This document shows positions 1 through 8,582 of a stretch of 64,000 bases of DNA, piece after piece. The notes below the pieces were generated by a model that saw only the letters and a list, made by a program, of their open reading frames with translations, was not told where the DNA came from and did no database searches. Both the position numbers and the translations under genes were made by a program. Source of the DNA: Planctomycetes bacterium MalM25 (lineage in GTDB: Bacteria; Planctomycetota; Planctomycetia; Pirellulales; Lacipirellulaceae); NCBI GenBank assembly GCA_007745835.1, contig CP036424.1:767001-831000 (forward strand), in the 5' to 3' direction. Within the stretch, counting starts at the first letter, position 1; every line of letters begins with the position of its first letter.

Positions 1-89
1 CCTTCGGCGCCGACCCGCCGGTCCTGCCGGACGCCCAGGGCCGCTACCCGGTCCCGGTCCCCGGCGACAAGCCCGCCGCCAACGCCTGA
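1..89 (+). CDS. C-terminal end of an unidentified protein (partial)
   Basis: An open frame runs in from the left edge and stops at TGA 87-89. The 28 visible residues are rich in Pro, Ala, Gly and Asp and end in PGDKPAANA. Nearly every codon ends in G or C, as in the real genes nearby. Nothing in this tail identifies a family. It lies about 110 nt upstream of tRNA-Leu on the same strand. Confidence 0.55.
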   Translation, partial: FGADPPVLPDAQGRYPVPVPGDKPAANA

Positions 90-197
90 CCCGCTCATTC
101 GGCCCGGTTTGACGCTTCTGGGTGACCCGCCGCGGGTCGCGTGGTAAAGTTGGTCTGTGCTGTTGGTCGATCAGCAATCGACATGGCGGCCGCGATC

Positions 198-279
<82 letters not shown>

Positions 280-349
280 TTAGCAACGCAAGAAGAGGGC
301 CCGGGCGGCCGGCGAACGATCGCCGCCCCCCTCCCGGGAGCGGACCACC

Positions 350-769
350 ATGATGATTTGGCAGCGAATCGCCCTGCTGATGATCGCTCTCGCCGCGGCG
401 CCGGCGGGGGCGCACCCGGAGTACCAGCGGGCCTTTCTCGACCGATACACGAAGGGCGTGGGAGCGGATAAGGACTTCCGCAAGCTGGCCCGGAAAGCCA
501 AATGCAACGTCTGCCACCAAGGCAAAGAGGATCGGACCAATTACAATCGTTACGGCGAGGCGTTCCTCAGCCGACTCGCCGAGGCGGATCGGCTCTCCGA
601 AGAACATAAGAAGGACAAGGAGAAGGTCGCCGCCGCCATCGAGCTGGTTGCCGGATTGTCCACCGACCCCGACGACCCCGCGGCGCCCACCTTCGGCTCC
701 CTGATCGCCGAGGGCACGCTCCCGGGCGGGCCTCTCGACGAGGTCAAGAAGGAACCGGCGGAAAACTGA
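350..769 (+). CDS. Small secreted protein with one CXXCH haem-type motif (tandem copy 1)
   Basis: A 139-aa protein with a signal peptide (about residues 1-21, ending in AGA) and a mature part that starts HPEYQ. It carries one CNVCH motif (Cys52, Cys55, His56), as for covalent haem c attachment in the periplasm. The rest is charged, with many Lys and Glu, and no methionine ligand is obvious. The next gene encodes a clear paralogue with the same layout, so this is a tandem duplication. Start is ATG 350, with ATG 353 equally possible. Function is unknown; an electron-transfer or haem-binding role is inferred from the motif only. Confidence 0.8.
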   Translation: MMIWQRIALLMIALAAAPAGAHPEYQRAFLDRYTKGVGADKDFRKLARKAKCNVCHQGKEDRTNYNRYGEAFLSRLAEADRLSEEHKKDKEKVAAAIELVAGLSTDPDDPAAPTFGSLIAEGTLPGGPLDEVKKEPAEN

Positions 770-838
770 CCCGGCGCGAACCGAACCACTCACCGCGACG
801 TACTTGCTTCGACCCGTTTAACCCCACTGGAATCCGAC

Positions 839-1225
839 ATGCTCCGCAGCCTCCTCGCCCTGGCGGTCGCCGCTTGCTTCGCGACGCCGAGCTTGGCCAT
901 CAAGCAGTTCCAAGACCAGTACTTCGAGAAGTACGCCGACGGTTCCGACGAGGGCTTTAGCGAGCTCGCCAAGGAAGCGAAGTGCTACAACTGCCACCAG
1001 GGCAAGAAAAAGAAGAATCGCAACGCTTACGGTCAGGCGCTCGCCGAGCACCTCTCCAAGAAGGACAAGAAGGACGTCGAGAAGATCGTCGCCGCGTTGG
1101 AGAAGGTCGCCGAGGAATCCTCGAACGCCGATGACCCCGACGCCCCGACCTTCGGCGAGTTGATCGCCGAGGGCAAGCTTCCCGGCGGCACGCTCGAAGA
1201 GTCCAAGGAAGAGCCGGGCGCCTGA
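839..1225 (+). CDS. Small secreted protein with one CXXCH haem-type motif (tandem copy 2)
   Basis: A 128-aa paralogue of the preceding gene. It has a signal peptide (residues 1-20, ending SLA), then FQDQYFEKYADG, then CYNCHQGK (Cys49, Cys52, His53), followed by a Lys-rich stretch. The C-terminal segments of the two genes match closely (PTFGELIAEGKLPGG here, PTFGSLIAEGTLPGG there). The gap of 69 nt and shared strand suggest co-transcription, ending at the terminator at 1253. The conserved CXXCHQGK and PTFG...LPGG blocks define the family better than the haem motif alone. Physiological role unknown. Confidence 0.8.
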   Translation: MLRSLLALAVAACFATPSLAIKQFQDQYFEKYADGSDEGFSELAKEAKCYNCHQGKKKKNRNAYGQALAEHLSKKDKKDVEKIVAALEKVAEESSNADDPDAPTFGELIAEGKLPGGTLEESKEEPGA

Positions 1226-1252
1226 TCCGCTCGCGCACGGCTTCGTGAAACC

Positions 1253-1294
1253 AAAGAGGCCCCGATCGCCATCGCGATCGGGGCCTCTTTTTCT
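1253..1294 (+). terminator. Rho-independent terminator after the CXXCH gene pair
   Basis: A perfect 16-bp stem (1254-1269 with 1274-1289) with a CATC loop is followed by TTTCT. It lies 28 nt after the second CXXCH gene. It also sits just past the stop of the convergent epimerase gene and may work weakly in that direction. Confidence 0.9.
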
Positions 1295-1307
1295 ACGTGG
1301 TTGGCTT

Positions 1308-2264
1308 CTAAGCGGTCAGCGCTTCGAGATCGATCACCGTCCGGTACGTCTCGCCCGGACCGAGCGTGATCAGGCCCGCCTCAACGCCCCGGGCGGTCAT
1401 CGCGATCGCGTCGGGCGTGCCGGTGTAGGGCTCGAGGCAGATCGCTTCGCGGTGCTCGGGCGTGTAGATCACGCAGCACTTCATCGAGTCGTCGAACGTC
1501 TGCACGACCCGCCGGCCGCTGTTCGGGTCGCTCACTTCGGTGGTGCTCGCTCCCGAGGCGAAGCGGTAGGGCGTGTCGAACTCGCGCCCGCCGAGCGGCC
1601 CGCCAGCCGGCAGCGTCTCGCCATTGGCCAGGGGCGCCAGCTCGCCGGTCGGGATCGCTTCGTTGGAGACCCACTCGCCATCGATCGGCGCTCGGATAAC
1701 CGTCGCCTCCGGATCGCCTCCCTCGGCGAGCGGCAGCCGGAAGTAAGCGTGCGAGCCGAAAGCGAACGGCATGCGGATCTCGCCCAGGTTCTCCGCCGAG
1801 AGCTCGAGTCGCAACCGATGGGCTTCGAGCGTGTAGGTCGCTTCGAGGCGGTAATCGCAGGGCCACTGCGGCAACGCCTCGGGGGCGTCGATCGACGGTT
1901 GGAACTGGGCGGTCACCCGGTCGTCGGCGCGGCTCACCTCACGCCACGCTTCGCGGACCGCGAATCCGTGGATCGCGTGCCCCGCGCCGGACGTGTCCTC
2001 CAGGTCGTAGGCCACACCGTCCCACTCGAACCGGGCGTCCTTGATGCGGCCCGCGAAGGGCGCCAGCAGGGGCGTGCCGCTCCGCGAGGGCCGCCCGTCG
2101 CACGCCTCGAACCCGGGCTCGGCCCACAGCAACTCGCGTGGTTCGCCGCCCGACTCGCCGGCGAAGGTTGTCCGCCAGCTGTAGCAGTTGAAGCCGAGGC
2201 CGAGGGCCACATCGGCCGTCGCGCCCGAGGCGGCGTGGGTGAGGCGAACCGTTTTCTCGGGCAT
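1308..2264 (-). CDS. Aldose 1-epimerase (galactose mutarotase) family protein
   Basis: A 318-aa cytoplasmic protein of the mutarotase family, which interconverts the alpha and beta anomers of aldoses. Family hallmarks are visible in order: an Arg-bearing segment (FAGRIKDARF, about 70-79), HGFAVREAW (His99), the GSHAYF motif with the catalytic-acid His172, and CLEPYTG with the catalytic-base Glu278. There is no signal peptide. It is a single gene convergent with the CXXCH pair. The substrate sugar cannot be told from the sequence, and a hexose-6-phosphate mutarotase-like role is possible. Confidence 0.88.
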   Translation of the reverse strand: MPEKTVRLTHAASGATADVALGLGFNCYSWRTTFAGESGGEPRELLWAEPGFEACDGRPSRSGTPLLAPFAGRIKDARFEWDGVAYDLEDTSGAGHAIHGFAVREAWREVSRADDRVTAQFQPSIDAPEALPQWPCDYRLEATYTLEAHRLRLELSAENLGEIRMPFAFGSHAYFRLPLAEGGDPEATVIRAPIDGEWVSNEAIPTGELAPLANGETLPAGGPLGGREFDTPYRFASGASTTEVSDPNSGRRVVQTFDDSMKCCVIYTPEHREAICLEPYTGTPDAIAMTARGVEAGLITLGPGETYRTVIDLEALTA

Positions 2265-2416
2265 CGTGTCTTCTCGCTGGTGGAGGGGCGGCTCAAGTGT
2301 GTTGGGCGAAGTATGCCCTCCGATCCGCGGGGCGTCACCCCGGCGCCCGATTGACTCGCCGCCCGATCGACCTACCCTGTTGGCATGTGTTCGTCGCCCG
2401 TGAGGGGCGGCGTCGC

Positions 2417-2492
<76 letters not shown>

Positions 2493-2577
2493 TGCGTCGA
2501 TTGTCATCCTGAGACGTCGATTGCTGTTGGGGTAATCGACGCCCCACGCGCGCCGAACCCCTTGCCTCGATCGATTG

Positions 2578-3150
2578 ATGAGCGAACCGGTTCTTGTCGT
2601 CTCGGGTTTGCCGCGTTCCGGCACCTCGCTGGTTATGCAGATGCTGGCGACGGGGGGCGTTGAGCCGTTGACCGACGGCGAGCGTGCCGCCGACATCGAC
2701 AACCCGCGCGGCTACCTCGAGTTGGAGGCCGTTAAACGCATGAAGGGGGGCGCCGAATGGATTCCGGATGCGCGTGGCAAGGTGGTGAAGGTCATCTCGC
2801 ATCTGCTAGGCGATCTGCCAGCTGGGGAGGATTACCGCGTGGTCTTCGTCGAACGCGACCTCGATGAGGTGTTGGCCTCGCAGGCGAAGATGATCGAGCG
2901 ACTCGGTCGGCCCGCCCCCCCGGAGGAGGCGGTCCGTCGGGCGTTCGAGGCGCACCTGCAGAACTTCGACCAATTAGCCCAAGGCTTTGAGGTCTTGCGG
3001 CTGCGCTACGTTGAGATCATCGCCGAACCGGCGGAGGCGGCCCGGAAGCTAGCCGATTTCGCCGGGGTCGACCGGAGCGAGCCGCTCGACCTTGAGGCGA
3101 TGCAGCGGGTGGTTGAGCCGGCTCTCTACCGCAATCGGCGAAGCGGCTAA
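2578..3150 (+). CDS. Sulfotransferase-like P-loop protein
   Basis: A 190-aa protein opening with a strand and the P-loop GLPRSGTS (residues 10-17), the 5'-phosphosulfate-binding loop of PAPS-dependent sulfotransferases. A later VVFVERDLDEVLASQ segment fits the 3'-phosphate-binding region of the family. An in-frame TTG lies one codon earlier; ATG 2578 is the more likely start. The protein is short for a full sulfotransferase (usually 250-300 aa), so it may be a compact member acting on a small acceptor or carrier. It stands alone 87 nt after tRNA-Val. Acceptor unknown. Confidence 0.75.
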   Translation: MSEPVLVVSGLPRSGTSLVMQMLATGGVEPLTDGERAADIDNPRGYLELEAVKRMKGGAEWIPDARGKVVKVISHLLGDLPAGEDYRVVFVERDLDEVLASQAKMIERLGRPAPPEEAVRRAFEAHLQNFDQLAQGFEVLRLRYVEIIAEPAEAARKLADFAGVDRSEPLDLEAMQRVVEPALYRNRRSG

Positions 3151-3250
3151 CACGCCGCCGGCATGCGGTTCGCCAAGTCATTGCATGCACCAAGGGTCTC
3201 TACTAGCGTGGATGAGTCCAAACTCAACGACGCTTTCGCCCCGATAAGAC

Positions 3251-4723
3251 GTGCCTCGCCACCGCCTCGCCACGCTCCGCTTGCTCGTATTCTTCTGCTC
3301 GGCCGCGGCGGCGGCCGCGCAGGCGTACTTCAATAACGACCGTTGGTTTGAGACCGCCACCGACGGCCGGTTGGGGGCGATCGGCAGTGAGGCGACGATC
3401 ACCTGGGGGATCGCCACCGACGGGACGACCGTCCCCAACGTGCTGCCCGGCGTGAACCGCAGCAGCGATCTCGTCGCCTCGCTCGACGGCTGGTTCGGCG
3501 ATGCGGGGGGCGGCAGCGACCTGACGCAACGCCCCTGGTTTAGTTTTCTCGAGTCGAGCTTCGACCGATGGGCCGCCGTCTCGGGCGTGACTTTCATCTA
3601 TGAACCGGCCGACGACGGCGCTACGCACGGCTTGTCGAACGGGGTGCTCGGGACCCGCGCCGACATCCGGCTAGCGGGGGGGCGCTACGACGGGACGGTC
3701 GGGTCGAACGTCGGAACGCTCGCCTTCAGCATCGCGCCGGACAATGCTGATATCTTCCTCGACACGGACGACGTCGCCTACTACAGCAACCCAAGCGACG
3801 ACGCCTTCTCCCTGCGTCACACCTTGATGCACGAGATCGGGCACTCCCTCGGGCTCGGCCACCTGATCAGCAACAACTCAGCGATCTTGATGGAGCCCTT
3901 CCCGCAGACCGGCTTCGACGGTCCCCAACTCGACGACGTGCGCGGAGTGCAGTTCCTGTACGGCGACGCCTTCGAATCCGGGGGCGGTAACAACACGATC
4001 GAGACCGCTACTCCGCTGGGCACGCTCGACCCGGGGACGAGCCTGACACTCGGCGCCGATGGTGACTCGACCTTCTTCTTGACCGAGGCCGACACCGACT
4101 TCTTAAGCATCAGTCGCAGCAACGATACGGACGTCTTCGCCTTCCAGACCGCGGTCGCCACGACCCTGGAGATCAGCGTCACGCCCGTTGGTTTCAGCTA
4201 CCTTCAACAGATCACCGGTCCTGCGGTCACGATCGACTCGTCCGCGGTGGGAGACCTCTCGCTCGAAGTGCGGCAGGACGGGGTCTCTCAAGGAGTGATC
4301 GACGTTAACGGCTTGGGGAACGCCGAGGCGATAGCGATCGAACTAGCCCCCGCCGATCTCTACACGCTCCACATCGCCGGTCGAGGCCAGGGGACGCAGC
4401 TCTATCAACTGGACCTGGAGGTCCAGGAGATCCCTCGGCAGGGTGACTACAACGGCGACGGCGTCGTCGATGCGGCGGATTATACGGTCTGGCGAGACAC
4501 CTTTGGCAGCCAGATCTTGCTCGACGCGGACGGTGACGGCAGTGGCCAGATCGACACAGCGGACTATAGCATTTGGAACAATGCCTATGGGGACAGCCAG
4601 TCTCCGGCGCCGACCGGCATTTTGGGCATCCCAGAACCTGGCACGGTGGTACTCCTGCTTGGCCACTTAGCGATCGCTAGCGCCAGCGCAAGAGTCTCTC
4701 GAAAAAACGCGGCGAAACGTTGA
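3251..4723 (+). CDS. Secreted matrixin-like zinc metalloprotease with dockerin repeats and PEP-CTERM tail
   Basis: A 490-aa secreted protein. Order of parts: signal peptide (about 1-25), metzincin-type catalytic domain with the zinc motif HEIGHSLGLGH (194-204) and a Met-turn at AILMEP (Met214), a beta-rich middle, then a dockerin type I pair (DYNGDGVVDAADYTVW and DGDGSGQIDTADYSIW, about 398-450). A PEP-CTERM sorting signal follows (IPEPG near 460, a hydrophobic run, then ARVSRKNAAKR). The protein should be exported, handled by an exosortase and held at the envelope. Start is GTG 3251 with no strong ribosome-binding site; no better start precedes the signal peptide. Substrate unknown. Confidence 0.87.
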   Translation: MPRHRLATLRLLVFFCSAAAAAAQAYFNNDRWFETATDGRLGAIGSEATITWGIATDGTTVPNVLPGVNRSSDLVASLDGWFGDAGGGSDLTQRPWFSFLESSFDRWAAVSGVTFIYEPADDGATHGLSNGVLGTRADIRLAGGRYDGTVGSNVGTLAFSIAPDNADIFLDTDDVAYYSNPSDDAFSLRHTLMHEIGHSLGLGHLISNNSAILMEPFPQTGFDGPQLDDVRGVQFLYGDAFESGGGNNTIETATPLGTLDPGTSLTLGADGDSTFFLTEADTDFLSISRSNDTDVFAFQTAVATTLEISVTPVGFSYLQQITGPAVTIDSSAVGDLSLEVRQDGVSQGVIDVNGLGNAEAIAIELAPADLYTLHIAGRGQGTQLYQLDLEVQEIPRQGDYNGDGVVDAADYTVWRDTFGSQILLDADGDGSGQIDTADYSIWNNAYGDSQSPAPTGILGIPEPGTVVLLLGHLAIASASARVSRKNAAKR

Positions 4724-4749
4724 GCTAGCCACGAGTTCCTGACTATATT
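4720..4749 (+). promoter_or_regulatory. Candidate sigma-70-type promoter for the first PEP-CTERM gene
   Basis: TTGAGC (4720-4725) and TATATT (4744-4749) are separated by 18 nt. The box overlaps the stop codon of the metalloprotease gene and would give a leader of about 200 nt before ATG 4956. This is one of few AT-rich -10-like boxes in the region. Planctomycete promoter rules are poorly known, so this is tentative. Confidence 0.35.
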
Positions 4750-4892
4750 TAGGGCGGTGCGTATGGTGAGCAGAGCTCGCATCATAGGCGGCGCACCAGC
4801 GACCCTACCTCGGCGGGGGATACCGAGCATCTCATCCATGCTTAGGCGTCCGTACCTACCCTCCCCGCCAAAGACATCCCGCCACTTCCGAT

Positions 4893-4912
4893 GCGAGAAG
4901 AAAGCTTCTCGC
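4893..4912 (+). promoter_or_regulatory. Perfect hairpin in the leader of the PEP-CTERM gene
   Basis: GCGAGAAG and CTTCTCGC form an 8-bp perfect stem around an AAAG loop, 43 nt before ATG 4956 and upstream of its AGGAG ribosome-binding site. There is no U-run, so it is not a terminator. It could stabilise the leader or bind a protein. Confidence 0.4.
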
Positions 4913-4955
4913 TTGCCAATCAAAGTCAGACCGAAACTGCACCAGGAGTACGCTC

Positions 4956-5582
4956 ATGAAGACCGACACTAAGAGTTCATCCGCTCGCAAGGCGGCGTAC
5001 ACGCTTGCCGCCGGCGCCGCGGTTGGAGCGGCCGGTTCGGCCGACGCCGCGATTGTTTACTCCGGCGTACAAGACATCCCGGTCGGCCAGTTCGGCTCGC
5101 AAGACCTCAACCTCGACGGCGACGCCTACAACGACATCCTGCTGAAGAACTACGTCTTCGGCGGCGGCAACTACCAAGGCGCGTATGTTAACTTCTTCCC
5201 CGGCAAGGTGGTCGGCTTTAGCGCGGGTCTGAACTACGCCTCGGCGCTTGCCGAAGGCGACCTGATCGATTCGACCACGACTGCGGGTGGGCCATTCTCT
5301 GCCTCGCTCGCTTACGGAGCGGCCAACCCGAACGCCGAGTTCAATAGCGCCGACGGCGCGTTCATCGGCCTCGAGTTCCCGATCAATGCCGTGAGCCACT
5401 TCGGCTGGGTCCGCGTCACGATCGACAACGCGGCCGGCTCGTTTGTCATCAACGACTGGGCGTACGAGAGTGAGCCCGGCGTGGGCATCACGGCGGGGGC
5501 TGTGCCCGAGCCCGGCTCGCTTGGGCTGCTGGCGGCGGGGGCGGCGGGCGTCGCCGCGCTGCGGAAGCGTCGCCGCGGCTGA
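4956..5582 (+). CDS. PEP-CTERM sorting domain protein (paralogue A)
   Basis: A 208-aa secreted protein with an Arg/Lys N-region and an Ala/Gly-rich signal segment ending near ADAAIVY. A roughly 150-aa beta-rich domain follows, containing LNLDGDAYND, LKNYVFGGGNYQGAYV and FGWVRVTIDNAAGSF. The C-terminus is a textbook PEP-CTERM tail: VPEPGSLGLLAAG, a hydrophobic helix and RKRRRG. An AGGAG box precedes the ATG. The gene 113 nt downstream encodes the same domain plus dockerin repeats. This is probably an exosortase-processed surface or matrix protein; the beta domain has no function I recognise. Confidence 0.87.
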   Translation: MKTDTKSSSARKAAYTLAAGAAVGAAGSADAAIVYSGVQDIPVGQFGSQDLNLDGDAYNDILLKNYVFGGGNYQGAYVNFFPGKVVGFSAGLNYASALAEGDLIDSTTTAGGPFSASLAYGAANPNAEFNSADGAFIGLEFPINAVSHFGWVRVTIDNAAGSFVINDWAYESEPGVGITAGAVPEPGSLGLLAAGAAGVAALRKRRRG

Positions 5583-5610
5583 AACGTTGGGATCAAGTGC
5601 AACCGACATT

Positions 5611-5637
5611 CGAGCGGGGCCCCCTTGGCCCCGCTCG
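5611..5637 (+). terminator. Hairpin after PEP-CTERM paralogue A
   Basis: An 11-bp perfect G+C stem (5611-5621 with 5627-5637) closes a 5-nt loop, 28 nt after the stop. What follows is CTGATTTAAG, not a clear U-run, so it could be a weak terminator or a 3'-end-stabilising structure between the two paralogues. Confidence 0.5.
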
Positions 5638-5695
5638 CTGATTTAAGTCAAGAGAGAACGACAACCGAGAAGACCATCAACGGACGGAACGAGGC

Positions 5696-6556
5696 ATGAG
5701 TAGCGAACGGGTGCAAGAGAAACGTCACGACGATCGAGCGTCTCGCCGCCGCGCCTATTCGGTCGCCGCCGGCGCGACGGCGGCCTTGGCCGGAGCTGAG
5801 GCAGACGCTCAGATCATCTGGTCGACACCGCAGGACATCTCCATCGATCAGTCCAATAGCCAGACGCTGAACCTGGACGGCGATATCTACTACGACCTGG
5901 TCTTGAAGAACTACGTGTTCAACGGCGGCAACTATCAGGGCGCGTACGTCGTGTACGGTCCGGGAAAGACCGTCGGCTTCCAGGCGGCGTTCGCTTACGC
6001 CAGCGCCCTGTTGCCGGGCGACTTGATCGACGCCTCGACCGTCGATTCGGGGTTCGCGACGACCTCGCTCGCTTACGGTGCGAACAACCCGAGTGCCGAA
6101 TTCAACGACGTTGAGAACGCCTACCTCGGGCTCGGGTTCCCGATCTCGGGCGAGATCCACTACGGCTGGGTGCGGGTCTCCATCGACAACGCCGTCGGCT
6201 CGTTCACGATCCATGACTGGGCGTACTCGATCACGCCGGGCCAAGGCATCGCCGCCGGTCAGAGGGCCGACTTCAACGGTGACGGCGTTACCGACGCAGC
6301 CGACTACACCATCTGGCGAGACACCTTGGGCACGATGCGGGTCGGGGACGAGTTCATCCCGGCGGACGTGGACCTGAGCAACGAGGTTGACAACCCGGAC
6401 TACGCGGTCTGGGCCGCCGACTACGGCCTGTCCGGCGGGCCAGCGCCCGCTTCGGCCGCTGTCCCCGAGCCGATGACCCTGGGCTTGCTCGCCGCCGGCG
6501 CCGCGGGGATCGCGGTCTTGCGCGACAGCCGCCAGCGGAGCACGCGCCCCTCGTGA
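5696..6556 (+). CDS. PEP-CTERM protein with dockerin repeats (paralogue B)
   Basis: A 286-aa paralogue of the previous protein. It shares the signal region and beta domain (LNLDGDIYYD, LKNYVFNGGNYQGAYV, YGWVRVSIDNAVGSF). A dockerin-type segment (FNGDGVTDAADYTIW, then a degenerate VDLSNEVDNPDYAVW, about 192-245) is inserted before the PEP-CTERM tail (VPEPMTLGLLAAG...RDSRQR). Paralogue A lacks the dockerin, so the pair shows domain gain or loss after duplication. The stop overlaps the GTG start of the phosphatase gene by 4 nt, implying translational coupling. Confidence 0.87.
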   Translation: MSSERVQEKRHDDRASRRRAYSVAAGATAALAGAEADAQIIWSTPQDISIDQSNSQTLNLDGDIYYDLVLKNYVFNGGNYQGAYVVYGPGKTVGFQAAFAYASALLPGDLIDASTVDSGFATTSLAYGANNPSAEFNDVENAYLGLGFPISGEIHYGWVRVSIDNAVGSFTIHDWAYSITPGQGIAAGQRADFNGDGVTDAADYTIWRDTLGTMRVGDEFIPADVDLSNEVDNPDYAVWAADYGLSGGPAPASAAVPEPMTLGLLAAGAAGIAVLRDSRQRSTRPS

Positions 6557-8553
6557 TATCCCCCGAGCGCCGAGTTACGGAACGCTCGCCGCGGCGGGTG
6601 CTGCTTGTCGGCTGGGACGCCGCCGATTGGCAGATGATCCACCCGCTGATCGAGGCCGGTCTCATGCCGACCCTGGCGGGCATGAGGCAGGCGGGCGTGT
6701 GGGGCAACCTCGCCACGACGCGGCCGATCCTCTCGCCGATGCTGTGGAACACGATCGCCACCGGCAAACGCCCGATCGATCACGGCGTGCACGGCTTCAC
6801 CGAGCCCGACCCGGACGGCGCCGGTGTCCGCCCGGTTCACAGCACCAGCCGAAGGTGCAAGGCGTTGTGGAACGTCTTCACCCAGTACGGCCTGCGATCC
6901 CACGTGGTCGGCTGGTACGCCTCGCACCCCGCCGAGCCGATCGACGGGGTGATGGTCAGCAATCAGTTCGAGCAGTTCACGCTGAAGGAGGGGGAGCTTT
7001 CGCCCCCGCCCGCGTCGTGCGTGTCGCCTCGCGATCGGCTTGAGGAACTCGCCGAGCTGCGTGTCTCGCCGCACGAGATCGACGCCGGCGCGATCTTGCC
7101 GTTCATCCCTAGCGCGGTTGAGCTAGCGAATCGTCAGGACCACCGGATCGGCAAGCTGCAGCAGCTGATGTCCCAGACGGCCACCGTGCACACTACCGCG
7201 ACGCACTTGCTCGCGCAGGACGACTGGGACTTCGCCGCGGTCTACTACGAAGGGATCGATCGCTTCGGACACGAGTTCATGGAGTTCCATCCGCCGAAGA
7301 TGGAGCAAGTCTCCGAAGAAGATTTCAACGCCTACCGCGAGTGCATGAACGGGGCGTACCGCTTCCACGACATGATGCTCCAGACGCTGCTCGACCTCGT
7401 CGGGGACGACACCGCGGTGCTGCTGATCAGTGATCACGGTTACTACAACAACCACCTTCGGCCCGATCCCCGCGAAGGCAAATCGAGCCCGGTCGAGTGG
7501 CACCGTCCGTTCGGCGTCTTCGCAGCGAAGGGGCCAGGAGTTCAGCAAGACGCGCGGCTCTACGGCGCCGGCATCCTCGACATCGCCCCGACCGTCCTGC
7601 AGCTGATGGGCCTGCCGGCCGCCTACGACATGCCGGGACGGGTGCTCGCCGAAGTGCTCGAAGAGACCAAACCACTCGATCGGATCGAGACCTGGGAGGA
7701 GATCGACGGCGATTGCGGGATGCACCCGCCAGAACTCCGCGTCGATCCCTTGGAATCCCGCGCCGCGATGGAGCAGCTCGTCGCGCTGGGGTACATCGAA
7801 GCCCCCGGCGAAGACACGGAGAAGACGGTCCGCGAGACGATCGCCAGCAACGAGTTCAACCTGATCCAGTCGCTGGTCGATAGCCTTCGTTACCAAGAGG
7901 CGATCGAGCGGCTCGACTCACTGGAGGCAGAGCACCGCGATTCGCTCTCCGCCCAAACGCTCTTGGTCTCCTGCTTGCTGGCGACCGATGAACGGGATCG
8001 CGCCCGCAAGGTGCTGACGGAGCTCGAAGAGAAGCGTCCCGATCTACCCCGCCGACGGATGATGCTGGGGGCCTTGGAGTTCGCCGAAGGCAACGCCGAA
8101 GCGGCCATGGAGCACTTGCAGGCTGTCGCCGAGGCGGAGCCACGCCTGCCGGGTTTACACAACAAGCTCGGCCAGGTGCTGCTGTCGATGAAGCGTTACG
8201 AGCCGGCGATCGCCGCCTTCGACAAGGCCCTGGAGATCGACGGCGACAGCCCACTCGCTTTCACCGGCCGCTCCCGAGGCCGGCTCGAATTGGGCGACGC
8301 TCAGGGCGCCCTGGACGACGCGATGATCGCGGCGGAGCTGGTTCACCATCTGCCGCGGGCGCACTACTTGATCGGCCGCGCGTTCGCCGCGCTCGGCCAG
8401 CCCCAGGACGCCGCCGAAGCCCTCGAACTGTGCGTCAAACAGGCTCCGGGCATGAAGGTGGCGCACCGCGAGCTAGCGAACGTCTACCGTCAGCTGGGAG
8501 AGGACGAGAAGGCCCGGATGGCGGAGTTGCGGGCACAGCGGATGCTGGCTTGA
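6553..8553 (+). CDS. Alkaline-phosphatase-superfamily phosphodiesterase with C-terminal TPR repeats
   Basis: A 666-aa protein. The N-terminal ~410 residues are a type I phosphodiesterase/nucleotide pyrophosphatase-like domain. It has a metal-site Asp in VGWDAADW (about 21-28), a nucleophile region at SPMLWNTIATGK, a second metal set at YYEGIDRFGHEFM and LLISDHGYYNNH, and a late His in EWHRPFGVFA. From about residue 430 onward TPR-like helices follow (for example YEPAIAAFDKALEIDGDSPLAF). No signal peptide is seen. GTG start, coupled to the PEP-CTERM gene by a 4-nt overlap. Substrate unknown; the partner gene suggests modification of envelope or surface components. Confidence 0.87.
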   Translation: MISPERRVTERSPRRVLLVGWDAADWQMIHPLIEAGLMPTLAGMRQAGVWGNLATTRPILSPMLWNTIATGKRPIDHGVHGFTEPDPDGAGVRPVHSTSRRCKALWNVFTQYGLRSHVVGWYASHPAEPIDGVMVSNQFEQFTLKEGELSPPPASCVSPRDRLEELAELRVSPHEIDAGAILPFIPSAVELANRQDHRIGKLQQLMSQTATVHTTATHLLAQDDWDFAAVYYEGIDRFGHEFMEFHPPKMEQVSEEDFNAYRECMNGAYRFHDMMLQTLLDLVGDDTAVLLISDHGYYNNHLRPDPREGKSSPVEWHRPFGVFAAKGPGVQQDARLYGAGILDIAPTVLQLMGLPAAYDMPGRVLAEVLEETKPLDRIETWEEIDGDCGMHPPELRVDPLESRAAMEQLVALGYIEAPGEDTEKTVRETIASNEFNLIQSLVDSLRYQEAIERLDSLEAEHRDSLSAQTLLVSCLLATDERDRARKVLTELEEKRPDLPRRRMMLGALEFAEGNAEAAMEHLQAVAEAEPRLPGLHNKLGQVLLSMKRYEPAIAAFDKALEIDGDSPLAFTGRSRGRLELGDAQGALDDAMIAAELVHHLPRAHYLIGRAFAALGQPQDAAEALELCVKQAPGMKVAHRELANVYRQLGEDEKARMAELRAQRMLA

Positions 8554-8582
8554 GAATACAACGGAACGGAACGGAGGAAACC

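Noticed and set aside
4757-4972. 71-codon + strand frame in the PEP-CTERM leader
   Set aside because: It overlaps the start of the PEP-CTERM gene in another frame and shows no coding bias.
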